In this document: piece by piece, positions 24,222 through 36,070 of the stretch
How positions within the stretch are numbered: position 1 is the first letter of the stretch
Layout of the letters: each line of letters begins with the position of its first letter
Origin: Apricaphanius iberus
Lineage: Eukaryota; Chordata; Actinopteri; Cyprinodontiformes; Aphaniidae
DNA length: 64,000 nt
Direction: 5' to 3'
Assembly: GCA_028564705.1 (NCBI GenBank)
Contig: JAPXFQ010000113.1
Span: forward strand, 62,001 to 126,000
Position numbers and translations under genes: made by a program
The notes under the pieces: model-generated
The model's input: only the letters and a program-made list of their open reading frames with translations
Told to the model about the DNA's origin: nothing
The model's database searches: none

Positions 24222-24545
24222 TAATGGTGCGTTCACCAAGCGACTAGTTTGACGCCTGTACATTTTTAGGCTGAAGCTTGCAAAGCACGTGGGCGTATAG
24301 ACAATATTGATGTTGGGCGATGTCACTACAGTGAGATGCCTTGATTGGTTGACGCCTAGGCGGCGCTATTAAAAGTCCAGTCTACCTGAATTTCTGGCCT
24401 TTGCCACTTTGAGGCTCGAAATGAAGGAGAAGTTTCATAAATTGATCCGGCCAAAGCACGCAGAACACTGCATAGACTCTGACACCCCTCTAACAACCTC
24501 AACCATTGACTTTACATGTAATGTTACCATTCTCGGAGCTTCTCA
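24222..24545 (+). mobile_element. partial MITE of the GGTGCGTTCAC family
   Basis: It starts ATGGTGCGTTCACC and shares long stretches with the complete copy at 26643-27030, for example AAGCGACTAGTTTGA, ATGTCACTACAGTGAGA against ACATCACTACAGTGAGA, and CATGTAATGTTACC against TATGTAATGTTGCC. The right terminal repeat is missing. Confidence 0.7.
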
Positions 24546-24579
24546 GAAGTGCTTTTTTGTTCTCTTCTAGGGTGAATTA

Positions 24580-24666
24580 GAGTCTTATAAGACAACTACA
24601 CTAACATAGAGGCTTATAATCCGACTACACTGACATAGAGGCTTATAATCTAGCTACACTGACGTA
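24580..24666. repeat. three 29-bp tandem repeats
   Basis: The units start at 24580, 24609 and 24638. Each reads GAGgCTTATAA ... CTACACTgACaTA with few changes. They lie inside the fold-back element. Confidence 0.85.
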
Positions 24667-26269
24667 CGATATCAATTACGTCATCGCCGTGCTCCATCCC
24701 AGTTGTAGTCTGAGCAGGACTTTCACTCTTTGCTGTATGACGGTCGGTTAGACAGAACTCGTTACTGCAGACATCAACATGGACTTAATTAAGCTTCCAC
24801 AGGCTCCCTTTCCACAATTTACGCAGACCACAACTGCAATGGCGGGCGGCTGTGATGTCATTGAAATTGCCCGTTAGTGTAAATTGAAATCAGTTGGATG
24901 GAAAGCCTGTTGAATCCCCAGAAACCTACACTGCAGCACCTCTGAGACATTCCGAACTCACAGGGGAATATCGCTAACTATTCATAACAAAACATTGGCT
25001 AAATTAAGGCGTTTTGGGGCAGATAATGCTTTATTTAGAGGCAGCAGTTCGTCTGCCCCCAAAACTCCCTTTATATAGATATATACTGAACTTCTTCCAA
25101 AGGATTTCAAGTGACTCCAAACTTGTCTGGGTGAGTAAATGAACGTAATAAATGCTAAAAATAAGGTCCAGGTTGAAAAACAAAAAAAAGAACCTCCCCT
25201 TTACATTAAAAGTAAAAACCTTTCGGAGAACATAAACTTCCCCCTCAGCAGGACTTTGGACAGTTTGCAACAGATGATCTGAACAAAGTGCCCACTGTTC
25301 TGTTTAGTATAAATATTATATCCAAAGACCTGAAAAAGCACTTGAGGAGGTCATATATAAGCAGTCTCTCCATACTTTCTCACGTAACTCTTTCATGTAT
25401 AATATTTCCAATTTTTGCGGCATAAAGGTTTCGTTATCAAATATTTTTATTCTTACCCTCTCAGGGGATTTTTTTTGTCTCTTTCTGTCTTCGCCCCTCC
25501 CTGTTTTATGTTGAAGTCAGCAGAATGTATTGGAGATTAACCTGTCTGGGAAGGCTTTTTTCTTCCATGGCTCACTTTACTACAATCATTATTCATACTC
25601 ATAACAGATAGCATTCCACAATTTATCACTGGGAGCCCATCTCACCAGCAGGTGTGCACGCACGCACGCATGCCAGCATGTGCTGTACGTATGCGCTGTA
25701 TGTAGCATGGCACGGTTGTGGAAACATGTTCATATCTCACTGTGCTTGAGTGTGAATTACGATCAGGCATCCAGACTTCCATGTGTCTGGGTGCCTGATC
25801 GTAACTCATCCAGAGAGAAAGACACACATACACACCACTCTGGAAGCTTTCAGTCACAGATCGTATACAGCCGCTGTGTGTGCGTACATCTGCATGCACA
25901 CAAGCTCAGCATGAATAGCCACCAAGTAATGGTCTTGATAAGATAAAACTTTGATCCTGTGAGGAGATTTAGGGCACTCAAAAAAAAAAAGGAAAAATGA
26001 GAACACATATGCATGCAGAGACTTGCTTTATGACTCTGGCTTTCAATAACTAAAAGATTTCAAAACTTCTATATATATAAATATGCAGATTGGGAGCCAG
26101 GACATTTATTATACTTAAATTCAAAAGCTTATGTCTATTTTCTACAATTTTGCCATTTAATTGGACCCTTTAAAATATGTGCAACTAAGCTTTACTTCCC
26201 AGTGATTTAAAGTTTACTCTGCACTGAAGAAAGTCCAAAAAACAGCAACTTGTAGTACTTGTAACTTAT

Positions 26270-27440
26270 CAACTTTTTCACATTCTGTCACCTTTCAAGT
26301 TCATACATTCATTGAGTTTTATTGGGATTTTCGTTAATAGACCAACCCAAAACGATGCATAATTTTGAAGAGGGATTAATAGTATTCTGTTAATTTTTTG
26401 GTTAATCCATTCCAACCAATTCCCTTCCGAAGTCATCTAGTTTATTTTCAACATAAATCCAGTATTCTGAGAAGGACACAGTGAAAGTACACAGTGGGCA
26501 AGCTAGTAATAACGTTAAAAGTAGAGTTAGTTTACAAAACACTAACTGAAGCTTTGGACACCTTTCGCAATGACCTTAATCAGAGAAGTAACATTGGTGG
26601 AGCTGCAAAGATCTGAAGTCATCTGTTAGTAGGAAAACTGTTATGGTGCGTTCACACCGCACGCTTTGTCAGCGTCAAACAACGCTCACAAAGCGACTAG
26701 TTTGAAGCATATACATTTTTAAGCCGAAGATTCCAAAGTGCGTGGACAGGCCTTTCTTTCCCAGATGTTTTAAACACTTGTGGATTGTGGTTGGCTAGAC
26801 AGCGTTTATGTCAGGCGACATCACTACAGTGAGACACTCTAATTGGTTAACACGCTGTGTTAAGAGCGTCAAAAGTTCAGCTAGCTGAACTTCTGCGTTG
26901 CTTGCGTTTGCCGCTTTGCTGTTTGAAACACAGGAAAAGCTCGAAGAATTGACGTGGCCACCGCTCATAAAGCACCTGACTTCATATGTAATGTTGCCGC
27001 CCTTGTTTGGGGTCGGTGTGAACGCACCATTGGTCATAGACTTTCCAAATCAACCCTTTATAGAAGAGTTGAATGATTGTTGAGAGAGAACTACTAGATG
27101 TTCAGTTTATTGTTTCAGGAACCAGGTGGGGGACACAAACATTTGGAAAAAGGTGCATAAGACCAAACCCCTACAAAAAAATTAACAGGTGTACTTGTAG
27201 GGGACACTTGGGGCTACAAAGTTTAACACAAGGGAGTTGAAAACCTTTGCACAGCATCCTTTTAAGATTTTTATTCTTTATGGTTTGTGAAAACCCTTTC
27301 CTTCCACTGAACATTTTACCACTACTTTGTGTTTCTCTTTCCAATAACTTTAATAAAATCCACTAAGTCTGTTGTTTTAACACAGCATACTTTTTCAAAA
27401 TGTTATAATCCATACCGATTTGCTGATTATCTTTCTTTTT
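26270..27440 (+). mobile_element. Tc1-like relic with a nested MITE
   Basis: The left end resembles fish Tc1 ends (CAACTTTTTCACATTCTGTC, then TTTTATTGGGATTTTCGTTA with ATAGACCAACCCAAA). Beyond the MITE the right part has the matching terminal text (GAAAACCTTTGCACAGC at 27240, then TACTTTGTGTTTCTCTTTCC near 27325). The coding part is unrecoverable. The MITE at 26643-27030 inserted after this copy. Confidence 0.55.
26643..27030 (+). mobile_element. complete MITE with 17-bp terminal repeats
   Basis: The element is 388 bp. Its left end, ATGGTGCGTTCACACCG, is matched exactly by the reverse complement of the right end. If the repeat is taken as GGTGCGTTCACACCG, each side is flanked by AT, a possible 2-bp target duplication as in some PIF/Harbinger-related or ISL2EU elements. 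It has no coding capacity. A partial relative lies at 24222. Confidence 0.85.
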
Positions 27441-28059
27441 TTCATTGAATTAAAAAAGCCAGTGTTATGGATTTATTTAGTTTTATGATTTGTCTGCACT
27501 TTGTAATCAACTGTGATGCACCTTTACTTAATGTTGTAGAATTAGTTTGAATGTTTAGTCTTATTGAGTGACGCCTTTACCCACGAATCATGGTCAGAGT
27601 GTTTTGATAACAATAGTCCCCATTTGCCGTTACCATGGAGATGACTCTTTTACCAGGCTTTATTAAAATGTCTACCAAAGCTCACAGCTCCTAATCTAAG
27701 AGAAAGGCGCCACAAAGTCTAGGGTTTTTGCCTTGAGAATTGTGTATTATTAAATAAAATTGATAGACTAAGGTTGCTGGAAATAATATAAGCTTGTTGT
27801 TGCAAGATTGAGACAGGTCAGTATTCCGGCGTTACAGTGTAATGATACTGTCCTCTTGTATGATCAATTCTAATCGCATTAAAACCTCCAAAAAACTTAA
27901 AGGAATCTCTCTCATTTAATTAAGAGTCTAGAATCCGATCACACCAGTTTTAATCATAAATGTCCCCCCTCAGTCCTTTGGCCCTTCCGCCTTTAGGTAT
28001 TAGTGCGATATTTTGCCTTCTTTGAATTCTCATAGTTAACGTGTGCTATTTATTAAGAT

Positions 28060-28340
28060 GCCTGTAGCTGTCCTGGGCATAACTAGGCCAGGCAAACGCA
28101 TATAAAGTCATGCAAGTGCAGAGGCGAACACTGGGACGGAGCCAATGAGAAGTAGGGCAGGCTAAGCAGCCAGTGTTACTAAAAGCGCTTACATCTCAGG
28201 AGCAGCCTGTCCCAGGGGAGCAGCATGTCATAAAAGTCCTGATTGCACAGCATTTAGGAATGCCTGCGGAGTTGACCTCTCAATTCAGAGGGGTCAGTCT
28301 CGATGTGATCACTACCTCGGATGCCCCCTCTCAATCACAC
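28060..28340. other. unique-looking stretch upstream of exon, candidate regulatory DNA
   Basis: Moderately GC-rich, with no repeat signature, 0.3-0.6 kb before the dsRBD5 exon. It holds no splice-bounded frame that I recognise. It could be conserved intronic DNA, but there is no direct evidence. Confidence 0.2.
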
Positions 28341-28427
28341 ACAGATGCACTTTCGCTTGTTGGTCTTTGTTGCCAGTTCTGTGTGTTGTCGGGTAATTGA
28401 GCATAAATGCTATGTGGTGAGAATTAC

Positions 28428-28600
28428 AGTGCCTCGCGAAAGTTTTTATTTCCCAGTTTCCCAGATTTATGAAAATCTGAAAAAGTGTGTTTCTGGTATA
28501 AGAGTAGACCAGGGTCATGCATAACATGCAACATTCAATTTTGTGTTGGTATTTCATGCAAAATCTCCCAAAAAAACACACCTATTTTCTAGGGGATGTC
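28428..28600 (+). mobile_element. Tc1-end-like solo fragment
   Basis: It starts ACAGTGCCTCGCGAAAGT, close to the TACAGTGCCTTGC ends of a common fish Tc1 group. The rest, up to TTTCATGCAAAATCTCCC, is short and non-coding. It stops about 60 bp before the exon at 28658, so it sits next to the branch-point region. Confidence 0.5.
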
Positions 28601-28657
28601 ACATATTTTGTTTCTCTTTATTCATTTTTGAAAGACTACGATTTGCTTCTCCTTCAG

Positions 28658-28771
28658 GTGCAGTACAGTGATGCGCAGAGTGGGAAGGATTTTGTGACAT
28701 ATCTGACCCTGTCCCCAGTGCAAATGACTTTTCACGGCACCGGGAGCACCCTACAAGCCAGCCATGACCAG
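28658..28771 (+). CDS. stau2: staufen 2 exon: dsRBD5 core
   Basis: 38 codons, phase 0 at both ends, reading VQYSDAQSGKDFVTYLTLSP, then QMTFHGTGSTLQASHDQ. This is the beta-sheet part of the C-terminal double-stranded-RNA-binding-like domain. It is closely like the vertebrate Staufen 2 sequence, with FHG-x-GS then ASHDQ before the final helix. It continues directly from GFQ of the previous exon and into AALSALKQ of the next. The acceptor is TTGCTTCTCCTTCAG and the donor is CAG/GTATGT. A Tc1-type end fragment ends just upstream. Confidence 0.95.
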
Positions 28772-29639
28772 GTATGTGTGCAAAACTGGTAGATTGGCCG
28801 CTTTTTACCCAGGTTATTAAGAGTAGATAGAAAATACAAGACAAACACCCTAAATATCACTGACATTCAACTTTGAATCCTTAGTTCTTCATCGGGTATA
28901 TGTACGAAAGAAAGTCTTTGCTCCATTAATTTTCTATAGACAGTAGCAGAGGTTCATCCGTGTTGTACTGTAACTGAAGTGTTCCTTCCAATTTTTGTAA
29001 ATATTGCCTAATGGTATATAAATTTGCTTTAATTTTTTTTTCTTTGTCAGGACGTTAGTATATATTGGGCAAAAAAAAAAAGATTTTCCTGATTGCATCG
29101 CAAAAATATTACATTTAATTTTACATTGCTTTCAGCATTGTAATCTTTTAAAAATTGAAGTTTCTTATCAAGGTTTAAAAGAATATATATCTGTTTACAG
29201 TAAAACGGAAAAAAACAACCTGTGGACATTGACTGGACATTTTAACCTGATTTAACATTACCTGTATTTGTTGGAATTACTGCACATTTAACCAAAGAAG
29301 TTTCTTAATTCAATTTTAAAAGCCAATATGGTTTATAAATGTAAATCATTATTGAGTGTCAAAATAGTGAAATTTTTTATTTACTTTTTGTTTTCTTGAA
29401 ATAGTTAACATTTAACTGATTACACGGTAAATTTGTTCTGCAGACATTTGAGCTTTTACCTGCCAGCTTAACATACCACAATATCGTCTACTTATTAGGA
29501 ACTGTTCCTCTCAAAGCATCACAGCCACCTGTGTAGTTTATCATTTCTTTAAAGTTACCCTCATGCAGAAAGCTGTTATTTCTTCCCAAGTTTAGAGCAA
29601 ATTCCTCTTTTTTCCTTTCTCCCTCTCCAGTTTTCTCAC

Positions 29640-30020
29640 TCGTTCTCGCTTGCGTACTCCGCTGTATTCAGAAGGAGGCTCTTTGTCTTGCGTTGCCCAA
29701 GCAGAAAACCAGTTGCTTACATTCTATCATCTAAACATGGGACGTCCCTTTGTTCAGCGGTCATCAAAGCTTTAATAAAGCGGTGGCCCGGCCCCGAATG
29801 GGACAGCTGACGGGGGGCTGGTGTCGCCAACGCTAATGGAGAGCCGAGCCAATATAGGGCAGGCAGGTCTGCGTCCTTGGGACCTGTTGTTGCCAGGAGC
29901 ACTGGGGCATGACCGACTGTTAGAGAAGGCCTTTCTTTTCCTTCGCTCAGTACAGTGGAGTTTTCGACCACAAAGGGAGCATCTAACAATAAGGGGTCAA
30001 CGTCAGCACCCCCTGAAATC
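29640..30020. other. candidate conserved non-coding element
   Basis: GC-balanced sequence with no repeat ends. It includes ATCAAAG (29763, a TCF/LEF-type site), the near-palindrome CTTTAATAAAG (29769) and a GC-rich run to 29815. Open frames here overlap on both strands and lack splice sites. Regulatory function is only an inference from its contrast with the flanks. Confidence 0.25.
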
Positions 30021-30094
30021 CTGACATACGAACAGACCTTAAGGCGTCACTCATTTTTATCCAAAGTGGAGCATTTCAGGGATACTGGAAATAC

Positions 30095-30900
30095 AGTATG
30101 TTAAAAAAATTATGATTCTCCATGAGCTTTTCCATGTTTTGTCACATTTAAAATAAAAACTCCAATGTCTTTTATTGGGATGGACAAACACAAGGTGGTG
30201 CATTATTATAAAACAGAAAGAGAAGGATTCATGGTACTTGAACTTTTAAAACAATAATGTATGAATCTGAAACGTATTATGAATTTGAAATCAGCTGTCC
30301 AAGGAAAGCATCAATCACAGAATCGACCAAGTAGTCCATTGTAATTCAGGATGAGCTGCAAAGATCTAGAGCTCAGGTGGAGGTATCTGCCCATGGTACA
30401 GTAGTAACAAGGAAGCAGGTTGGAGTTAATGTGAAGATGGATGTAGCCAGAAGCAGAGGATTCCCTCAAGAAAAAGCTTTTAAATGCTTCAGAAGATTTG
30501 AGAGTAAAATAAAATGAAATGTTGTAGACCAATTCCTGTTGAACCTCTATGCACGAGTTAAAATAGCGCAAAGTCAGTAGCTAAATCTAATTTATTTATG
30601 AACAATTTCAAAAATATTTAATTTACATCGTTTAGGCTGGTAGACACATGCCAAAGGACTGGTTTGGTATATGGATTCAGGGTGACTAAATGCAAATACA
30701 TCCAACACTTGCAAGATTTTGTATTGTTTTGTGTTGGTCTGTCACATAAAATTATAAAAGTGATGCTGGGTTTGATAGGTACATTTTTTTTAAACTTCAA
30801 GGAATATGAATACTATTGCAATGGATATGAAGGTACATCCAGAAAATTACAATATGTACATTTTGTCACTCCTTTCAGAAAATAAAACTTACAGATTCAA
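30095..30900 (+). mobile_element. Tc1-like relic
   Basis: The left end has a degraded TTTTGTCACATTTAAAAT block and TCTTTTATTGGGATGGACAA. The right part has TGTGTTGGTCTGTCACATAA at 30731 and GAATATGAATACTATTGCAA at 30802, typical of decayed fish Tc1 ends. The coding part between is unreadable. Confidence 0.55.
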
Positions 30901-32289
30901 TACATAGTTAAGTACTTTAAGCATATTTGCCTTGTCATTTTGCTAATGATTTCTTACAAATCAGAAAATGTTTTATTTCCATGTTTGACACATGAAATTT
31001 ACAATTTGTCAGACGTCCATGTGTTTTCAGGGACACGTGCAATCCTTGCCACTCATTGACACAACTAACTTTAACTCGCAAATGGATCTCTGCAGGTAGA
31101 TGCTGTACATTTGATGATGTAGAGAGGGGAATCTCTTTGCTAACAGCAGATGAAACATCTGATTACACCTTTCCTGGAGCCTCCGCCTTTGCGGCTGCAC
31201 TCACGCTAAACTGTGACACCACACGTAGTGTCAACCTGTATGTGTCTGGGTTTTTTTTCCCTGTGCTTCCGTGGAGGTTTCCGTCACGTAGATGAGAGTA
31301 ACTGATAGAGATCTTTTGCCAAAGGAAATCCTCCGTTCCTCTTTCCCAGTAAAATATGGAAGGAAAGGAAACCCTCGTGAAGTATGAAGGTGTTTGCAAA
31401 CACATGGAAAAAAACACGTTAGTCATTCTGTTACATTCTTTCCTTCTTGTGGTCTAGAAAACACACTCAGTACTTGGAGCCTTTACAATTCTATAGTTTG
31501 AGAAAGCAGAAGCTCAGTCATTATTTATATAAATCAGATTATAAATATATTTAGCTTTACTGCATGCTATTGTTTTTTTGCTTTTGAATAAACAAGGTAC
31601 AGAAATGTTTATTTTATTAAGCAAAGATTCACTAGGAAATGTGTTGTCCTTTCTGAACAACAGCTGAAAGAGAATAGGATTATTATAAGTCAGTGCGGTA
31701 AAATTAAAGTACTTTGCTATTTTTAAACTGCAACAACTTTCTTTGTCCTTAGCAACTAGGAATCCCGACTTCTATAGTCTTTTAAGAAGTTTTTGATATA
31801 GTATTGATATAGAAATAGTTCTTAAGAATTTCTAAGGAATATTTTTACTTTGACTGATTGCTTTTTCACACATTTCTGCTTCAGTTTTTTTACTTGACAG
31901 TGGCATAAGGAAAATGAAAAAAAAATCCACCTGACACAAGTGAATTAGGTCTCTATGGCAGCCGAAATGATTCATAGGTTAAACTAAACTTCCCTAAAAA
32001 TAATAAAACAGACAAATGGTCAAATTGAAAATGGCTTAAAAGCTTTTGTGCAGTGCTGCATATATGTTTCTGAAAGACATGATACAAGATGTGATGCAGT
32101 ACAGTATGATATGCTGTAGGATGTATGGTAAGAAATATGTTGCTTCATGTTTTACCTATGAATTTCTCACACAAGAAAATTCTGTAGTGTTAACTGTAAA
32201 AAAATAAAATAATGCAGATTTCTTTGTTGTGCGTTTGTGAAGCTTTCATCCTACACGTGCTACGTGGTGATTTAACAAAAACAAACACT

Positions 32290-32576
32290 TACCACTACCA
32301 CTTTTTTTCAAACCGATACGATACCGATACTTGGATTTGATTACTTGCCGATACTGAGTACCAGTACCGATACTTTTACCATTGAAAAAAAAAAAAAAAT
32401 CTTCTCTGCTTGTTGATAAAAAATTATATTATTAATTAAAAATTACCACAGAACTATAAGTGAAAAATATAAATTTTCTGTGAAATTATTCCAGAGTTTA
32501 CACATTTTAGGTATCGGTTCATGGTATCGGTTAACTTTAACCAATACCGATACAGTATCAGTATCACTGCATCCCA
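32290..32576. mobile_element. hAT-like MITE with CCGATAC repeats
   Basis: Repeated (A)CCGATAC motifs occur at 32312-32367 and in the opposite sense (GGTATCGG) at 32513-32531. The right end reads GTATCACTGCATCCC, like the TGCATCCCTA ends of fish hAT MITEs. The left end is eroded and no target duplication is visible. Confidence 0.5.
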
Positions 32577-33634
32577 GGAAGGATGGAAGGGAGAGAGGGC
32601 ACACCTAAGGTTTGAAGAATGTAATGAAGCGCTGAAAAGATGAAAAGAGAGAAAAAAATGTATTAAATATTCACATAAGTTACCTTTTGTTGGAGACTTA
32701 ACCTTAATGACACAAACTACAGAGGTGTTGTGTGTGTACATTTCCACATTGTCTGCGTTTTATCCAGATGAAACATCCACTGACAGGAGCACCTACACAG
32801 CAGCAGACAGATGCCATAATGCTTGGCTTTGTGCGGACATACTTGGAGGGTCTGTGAGAGATATATACAGCTGAATAACATCCGTGCCATTTACTCGGTG
32901 CCATCTGCTGAACACATGTGAGCCCGTGGGCTTGTGAAAGTAGCTCAAAGCCGAAAAGTTTCTTCCGACTTTGTTCTAATTGATGGGAACAGGAATTAGA
33001 GATGTTTAAACAGCAAGCACAAGTAAAGATTTTATCAAAGAAGTAGTTTATCGTGCCCTTACAATTGCTGCTTTGTAATTTGCAAAGATATGTCCATAAC
33101 ATGTACTTTGTGGACCATCAGTGGACCATATGCCAGCAATACATGACAAAAATAACCAATATTACCTGACATGTACTGTAGCAAAACATGTCAGATAACA
33201 GAGGACATTAAATTCCACTTTATACAGGGATAATTCAGTATTGTAGCTACATTTATCGGATTCTGTGGTGTTCCTCTCCTCTTCTATTGACTCATCCACT
33301 ATGGGCAGCAGGACAGACACTGCTGTAGAAACAAGCTTTTTTCAGTTTGCCTTTCCCATTTGTCCTGGTTCTCGGAAGACGACCAGAAAGCATCAAAACA
33401 GTCCAAATTTGCTTTTTTCCTACTTTCATTGTTACGAATGAAAATGACGGATGCTTATTTCCCCTTCTTACGCTAAGCTTTTGTTTGTGTCTGACTCACT
33501 CATTTTCTTTATTTTTTTCCTGTGGCAAATGCAGGGACTGGGGGTTGGAGAAAATGTTCACATGCAGCATGCTTATGCAACTCAGAGTGACTGATTGTAG
33601 TTAAAAGATTTTTCACAATTTTCAGCAAAGACCT

Positions 33635-34398
33635 TAAAGGGGAACTACCATTTTTTGCAAGCTGGACTTTATTTGTAGCATGCAATATGTTTGTATACTC
33701 ACCCAGATAATTTCCGGGGTGATTTGAAGTCCTTCAGGACATACTTATATCCAGTCGCGATCAGCATATATCCATAAAATGGGAGTTTTATTGGGGCATG
33801 CAAAGTGCAGCATCTAAATAAGGCATTATCTGCCACAAAACTCCTTCATTTCACCAATGTTTTGTGATTAATCGTTAGCACTATTCCCCTGTGAGTTTGG
33901 AGCGTCTTGGAGGTGCTTTGTTGTTGTCTTCCGGGTGGTTTTATGAGCTTTTAATCCAACTTCACCAAGGGTGTCCAGCTCCAGTCCTCAAGGGCCGGTG
34001 TCCTGCAAGTTTCGGATTTTTGTCTCTGCTCCCAACAAAGCTGATTCAAACGTTCCAACTACCTCCTCAGCATTGCAAAGTTCTGAAGAGACCTGCTAAC
34101 GAGACGTTTGATTTGGATGCGATGAACCAGGGTATATAAGTTATACTTGCTGGATGACGGCCCTGAAGGACAGACTTTGGGAACCCCTGAACTCCACCAA
34201 CCAATTAGGTAACTTCCATGTGCCATCCCACTACGCTCAACAACGGCAATCGGTTAGACAGAACTTGATACTGCCGACATAAACATGGCTCACATTGGTA
34301 TGTTTCCAAATTGCACAAACAAAATGACTAACTGAACTAAGTGGCATACATTTCCAGGTTGCAAATAAAAATTTTAAAAAACGGTACTTCCCCTTTTA
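33635..34398 (+). mobile_element. MITE with TTAAAGGGGAACTACC ends
   Basis: It begins TTAAAGGGGAACTACC and ends GTACTTCCCCTTTTA, which are inverted repeats over about 22 bp with a few mismatches. Its interior matches the fold-back element at 24.1-25.2 kb (for example ACTCACCCAGA, GATCAGCATATATCCAT, CGGTTAGACAGAACTT). A different short element (33969-34190) is inserted in it. Confidence 0.7.
33969..34190. mobile_element. nested short MITE with GGGTGTCCA-type ends
   Basis: It starts AGGGTGTCCAGCTCCAGTCC and ends GGCCCTGAAGG ... GGGAACCCCTGA, imperfect inverted repeats around CCTCAAGGGCC. This sequence type is common in fish genomes. A right-end fragment of the same family is at 40150-40235. Confidence 0.6.
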
Positions 34399-34439
34399 GA
34401 GTAGGATACAGTTCTTAAACATTAGCCTAAGCTATGAAT

Positions 34440-35110
34440 AACTATTGGAACTCTATTTAATCTATATTCAGAAAATGGAGAGAGTGTGGCACAATTGCAG
34501 ACCTACCAAAAACATGACCATCTGCCAAAACTGACAGAAGCAGACTGTTCATCAGAGAAGCAGCCAAGAGTCTTTTGGTAACTCTGAAACTTGTGCTGTG
34601 GATTTATGCAGCTCCTATAGAGTCTGTGCCAGCCACAAATCTGGCATTCGTGGGATATTGGCAAGAAAAACAGTTACCGTTAAAAGAAAACCACAAGTCA
34701 TGTAGGGGCCACAATCATACTGGAGAAGAAGATGCTCTGGTCAGATCCTACGACACTGAGCTTTTTTTAAAACATGGGAAATACTAAGTGTGGCAGAAAT
34801 GTAGCTCTGCAATTCACCCAGCATACCACATGGTACATAATGGTGGCCCTGCCATGCTGCGGTGATGCTTTGCATGAGCAGAAACAGGAATGCTGGTCAG
34901 GTTTGTCAGCAAGAATGATGGAGCTGGCAAACATGCCAAACATGTTAGGCTCCTGATGTGAAAAACTGGTTTACAGACACACTCCTTAAAGTGGTGCTAT
35001 AGAACGTCCATTGAGTAGAAATCTTTGGCACAGAAAACCATTCTACAGCTTGTACTTCTCTGTAACTGACTCTGAGAAATCTGGACACATTCTTTGAGTA
35101 ACCATGCACC
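34440..35110 (+). mobile_element. Tc1-like relic
   Basis: It shows decayed + strand Tc1 transposase text. GAGTGTGGCACAATTGCAGA (34481) is followed by AGAGAAGCAGCCAAGAG (34554). TACATAATGGTGGCCCTGCC (34835) corresponds to the catalytic-core glycine-rich segment, with the usual CATGCTG after it. Stops abound. Confidence 0.6.
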
Positions 35111-35859
35111 TAATATTTACCCATTTCTGAGTGAAGCCACGCCATTGCTTTGATTTCTTTTACAAACCCAGCAACCACTTTGCATATCCAGACCAGCAGA
35201 GACCAGTAGGAACGTAACTGCTGGCCTGGTCTTCAGAGGTCCCCCATGGAGTTGAGCAGAACAGTGGGAGAGGGAGCTGCAGAGGGCCAGAGGTTGAACA
35301 AGCCTTGCGTTTGAAGTCTTCCTGCCTGACTGCAGCGCAGACGTTACAAAAGCCTGGGCTCTTCCAGGGGGTCCCGCTTGAGTGTTACCCAACCACTCCA
35401 GCAGCTGTCGGACGGCTCTTCCTCCCTGCTTATCTGTCTTGCCTGTCTCGTCTTTATGTACCAGCGTTGTGTAACTAAACTCAGCACCTGGAGGTGTCCT
35501 AAATCATCAGTGGCAAATATATCCACATTTAAACTGTTATAAAAACATTTTAAATGTGAAAAAGTTTCTTCAGTAAATAATTATTGTTAAAATTATTGTT
35601 TTATTTCTTGGTATTGGAGCGTTAAATCCAGATATAGATCTGGATTTGAATGAGGTTATGCAACTGTCAGGGTGTATTATCCATGGAGATATTAACAGCT
35701 GCATGACTGTAGTGGAAAAAATGACAGAGAAATGTTTTTATCTCTCCGTTCTGTTGAACATATTTCCAGTTTAAAAGCCTGATTATAAAAAAGCCAAAAG
35801 TTTAGAGATAAAACCAAATAAAATTACCAGACATCCAAACGCAGCTGATGGAAATGATG

Positions 35860-36070
35860 CAAGAATTTGCCTTGCAGGAACTTTCATTTCTTGCTTCTAT
35901 ACATCGAGCCAGTCATCGTGCAAACTCCTTTAGGCGCGGATGCAAAACATTACTAAGAATAGTCAATTCAGAGCGGGAGTTAAAGCTTCAGCTGGAAAAC
36001 TGACTTTTCATAAATGCCTAACAAGGCCTGGGCTTTATCGTCCCATCATCACCTTATTCCTGCCTCGGAG
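35860..36070. other. candidate conserved non-coding stretch
   Basis: Unique sequence without repeat features, including AATGATGCAAGAATTTGC and TTTAGGCGCGGATGCAAAAC. It has no splice-bounded coding frame and is listed only as a comparison target. Confidence 0.2.

Larger units (their letters stand above)
24055..25205. mobile_element. inverted-repeat (fold-back) element
   Basis: The left arm (about 24070-24215) and the reverse complement of the right arm (about 25060-25175) are nearly identical over their first 60 bp. Both read TTCAACCTGGACCTTATTTT and then TTTACTCACCCAGACAAG. The extreme right end reads, in reverse, TAAAGGGGAGGTTC, close to the TTAAAGGGGAACTACC end of the element at 33635. Internal sequence also recurs there, such as CGGTTAGACAGAACT at 24726 and 34252. 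So this is a diverged, larger member of the same non-autonomous family, with a second MITE (24222-24545) inserted inside it. Confidence 0.65.
11386..28657 (+). other. stau2: stau2 intron, 17.3 kb
   Basis: This intron lies between the linker/SSM exon and the first dsRBD5-core exon. It runs from GTAAGA to CTTCTCCTTCAG and is phase 0. It holds the pogo element, an L2-like LINE end, Tc1 fragments, the GC-rich unclassified block and two related MITE families, all listed separately. In 13835-15635, 16780-18035, 19525-20690, 21070-22685, 22925-23625, 25210-26265 and 27445-28060 I see no gene. There are only AT-rich DNA, poly-T runs and short CA repeats (for example 14630-14645). An 8-bp GC stem (GCTCCGCC/GGCGGAGC) lies at 17131-17163. 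Confidence 0.9.

Noticed and set aside
24580..24666. CRISPR-like repeats
   Set aside because: Three directly adjoining 29-bp units without spacers, in a vertebrate intron; a simple tandem repeat.
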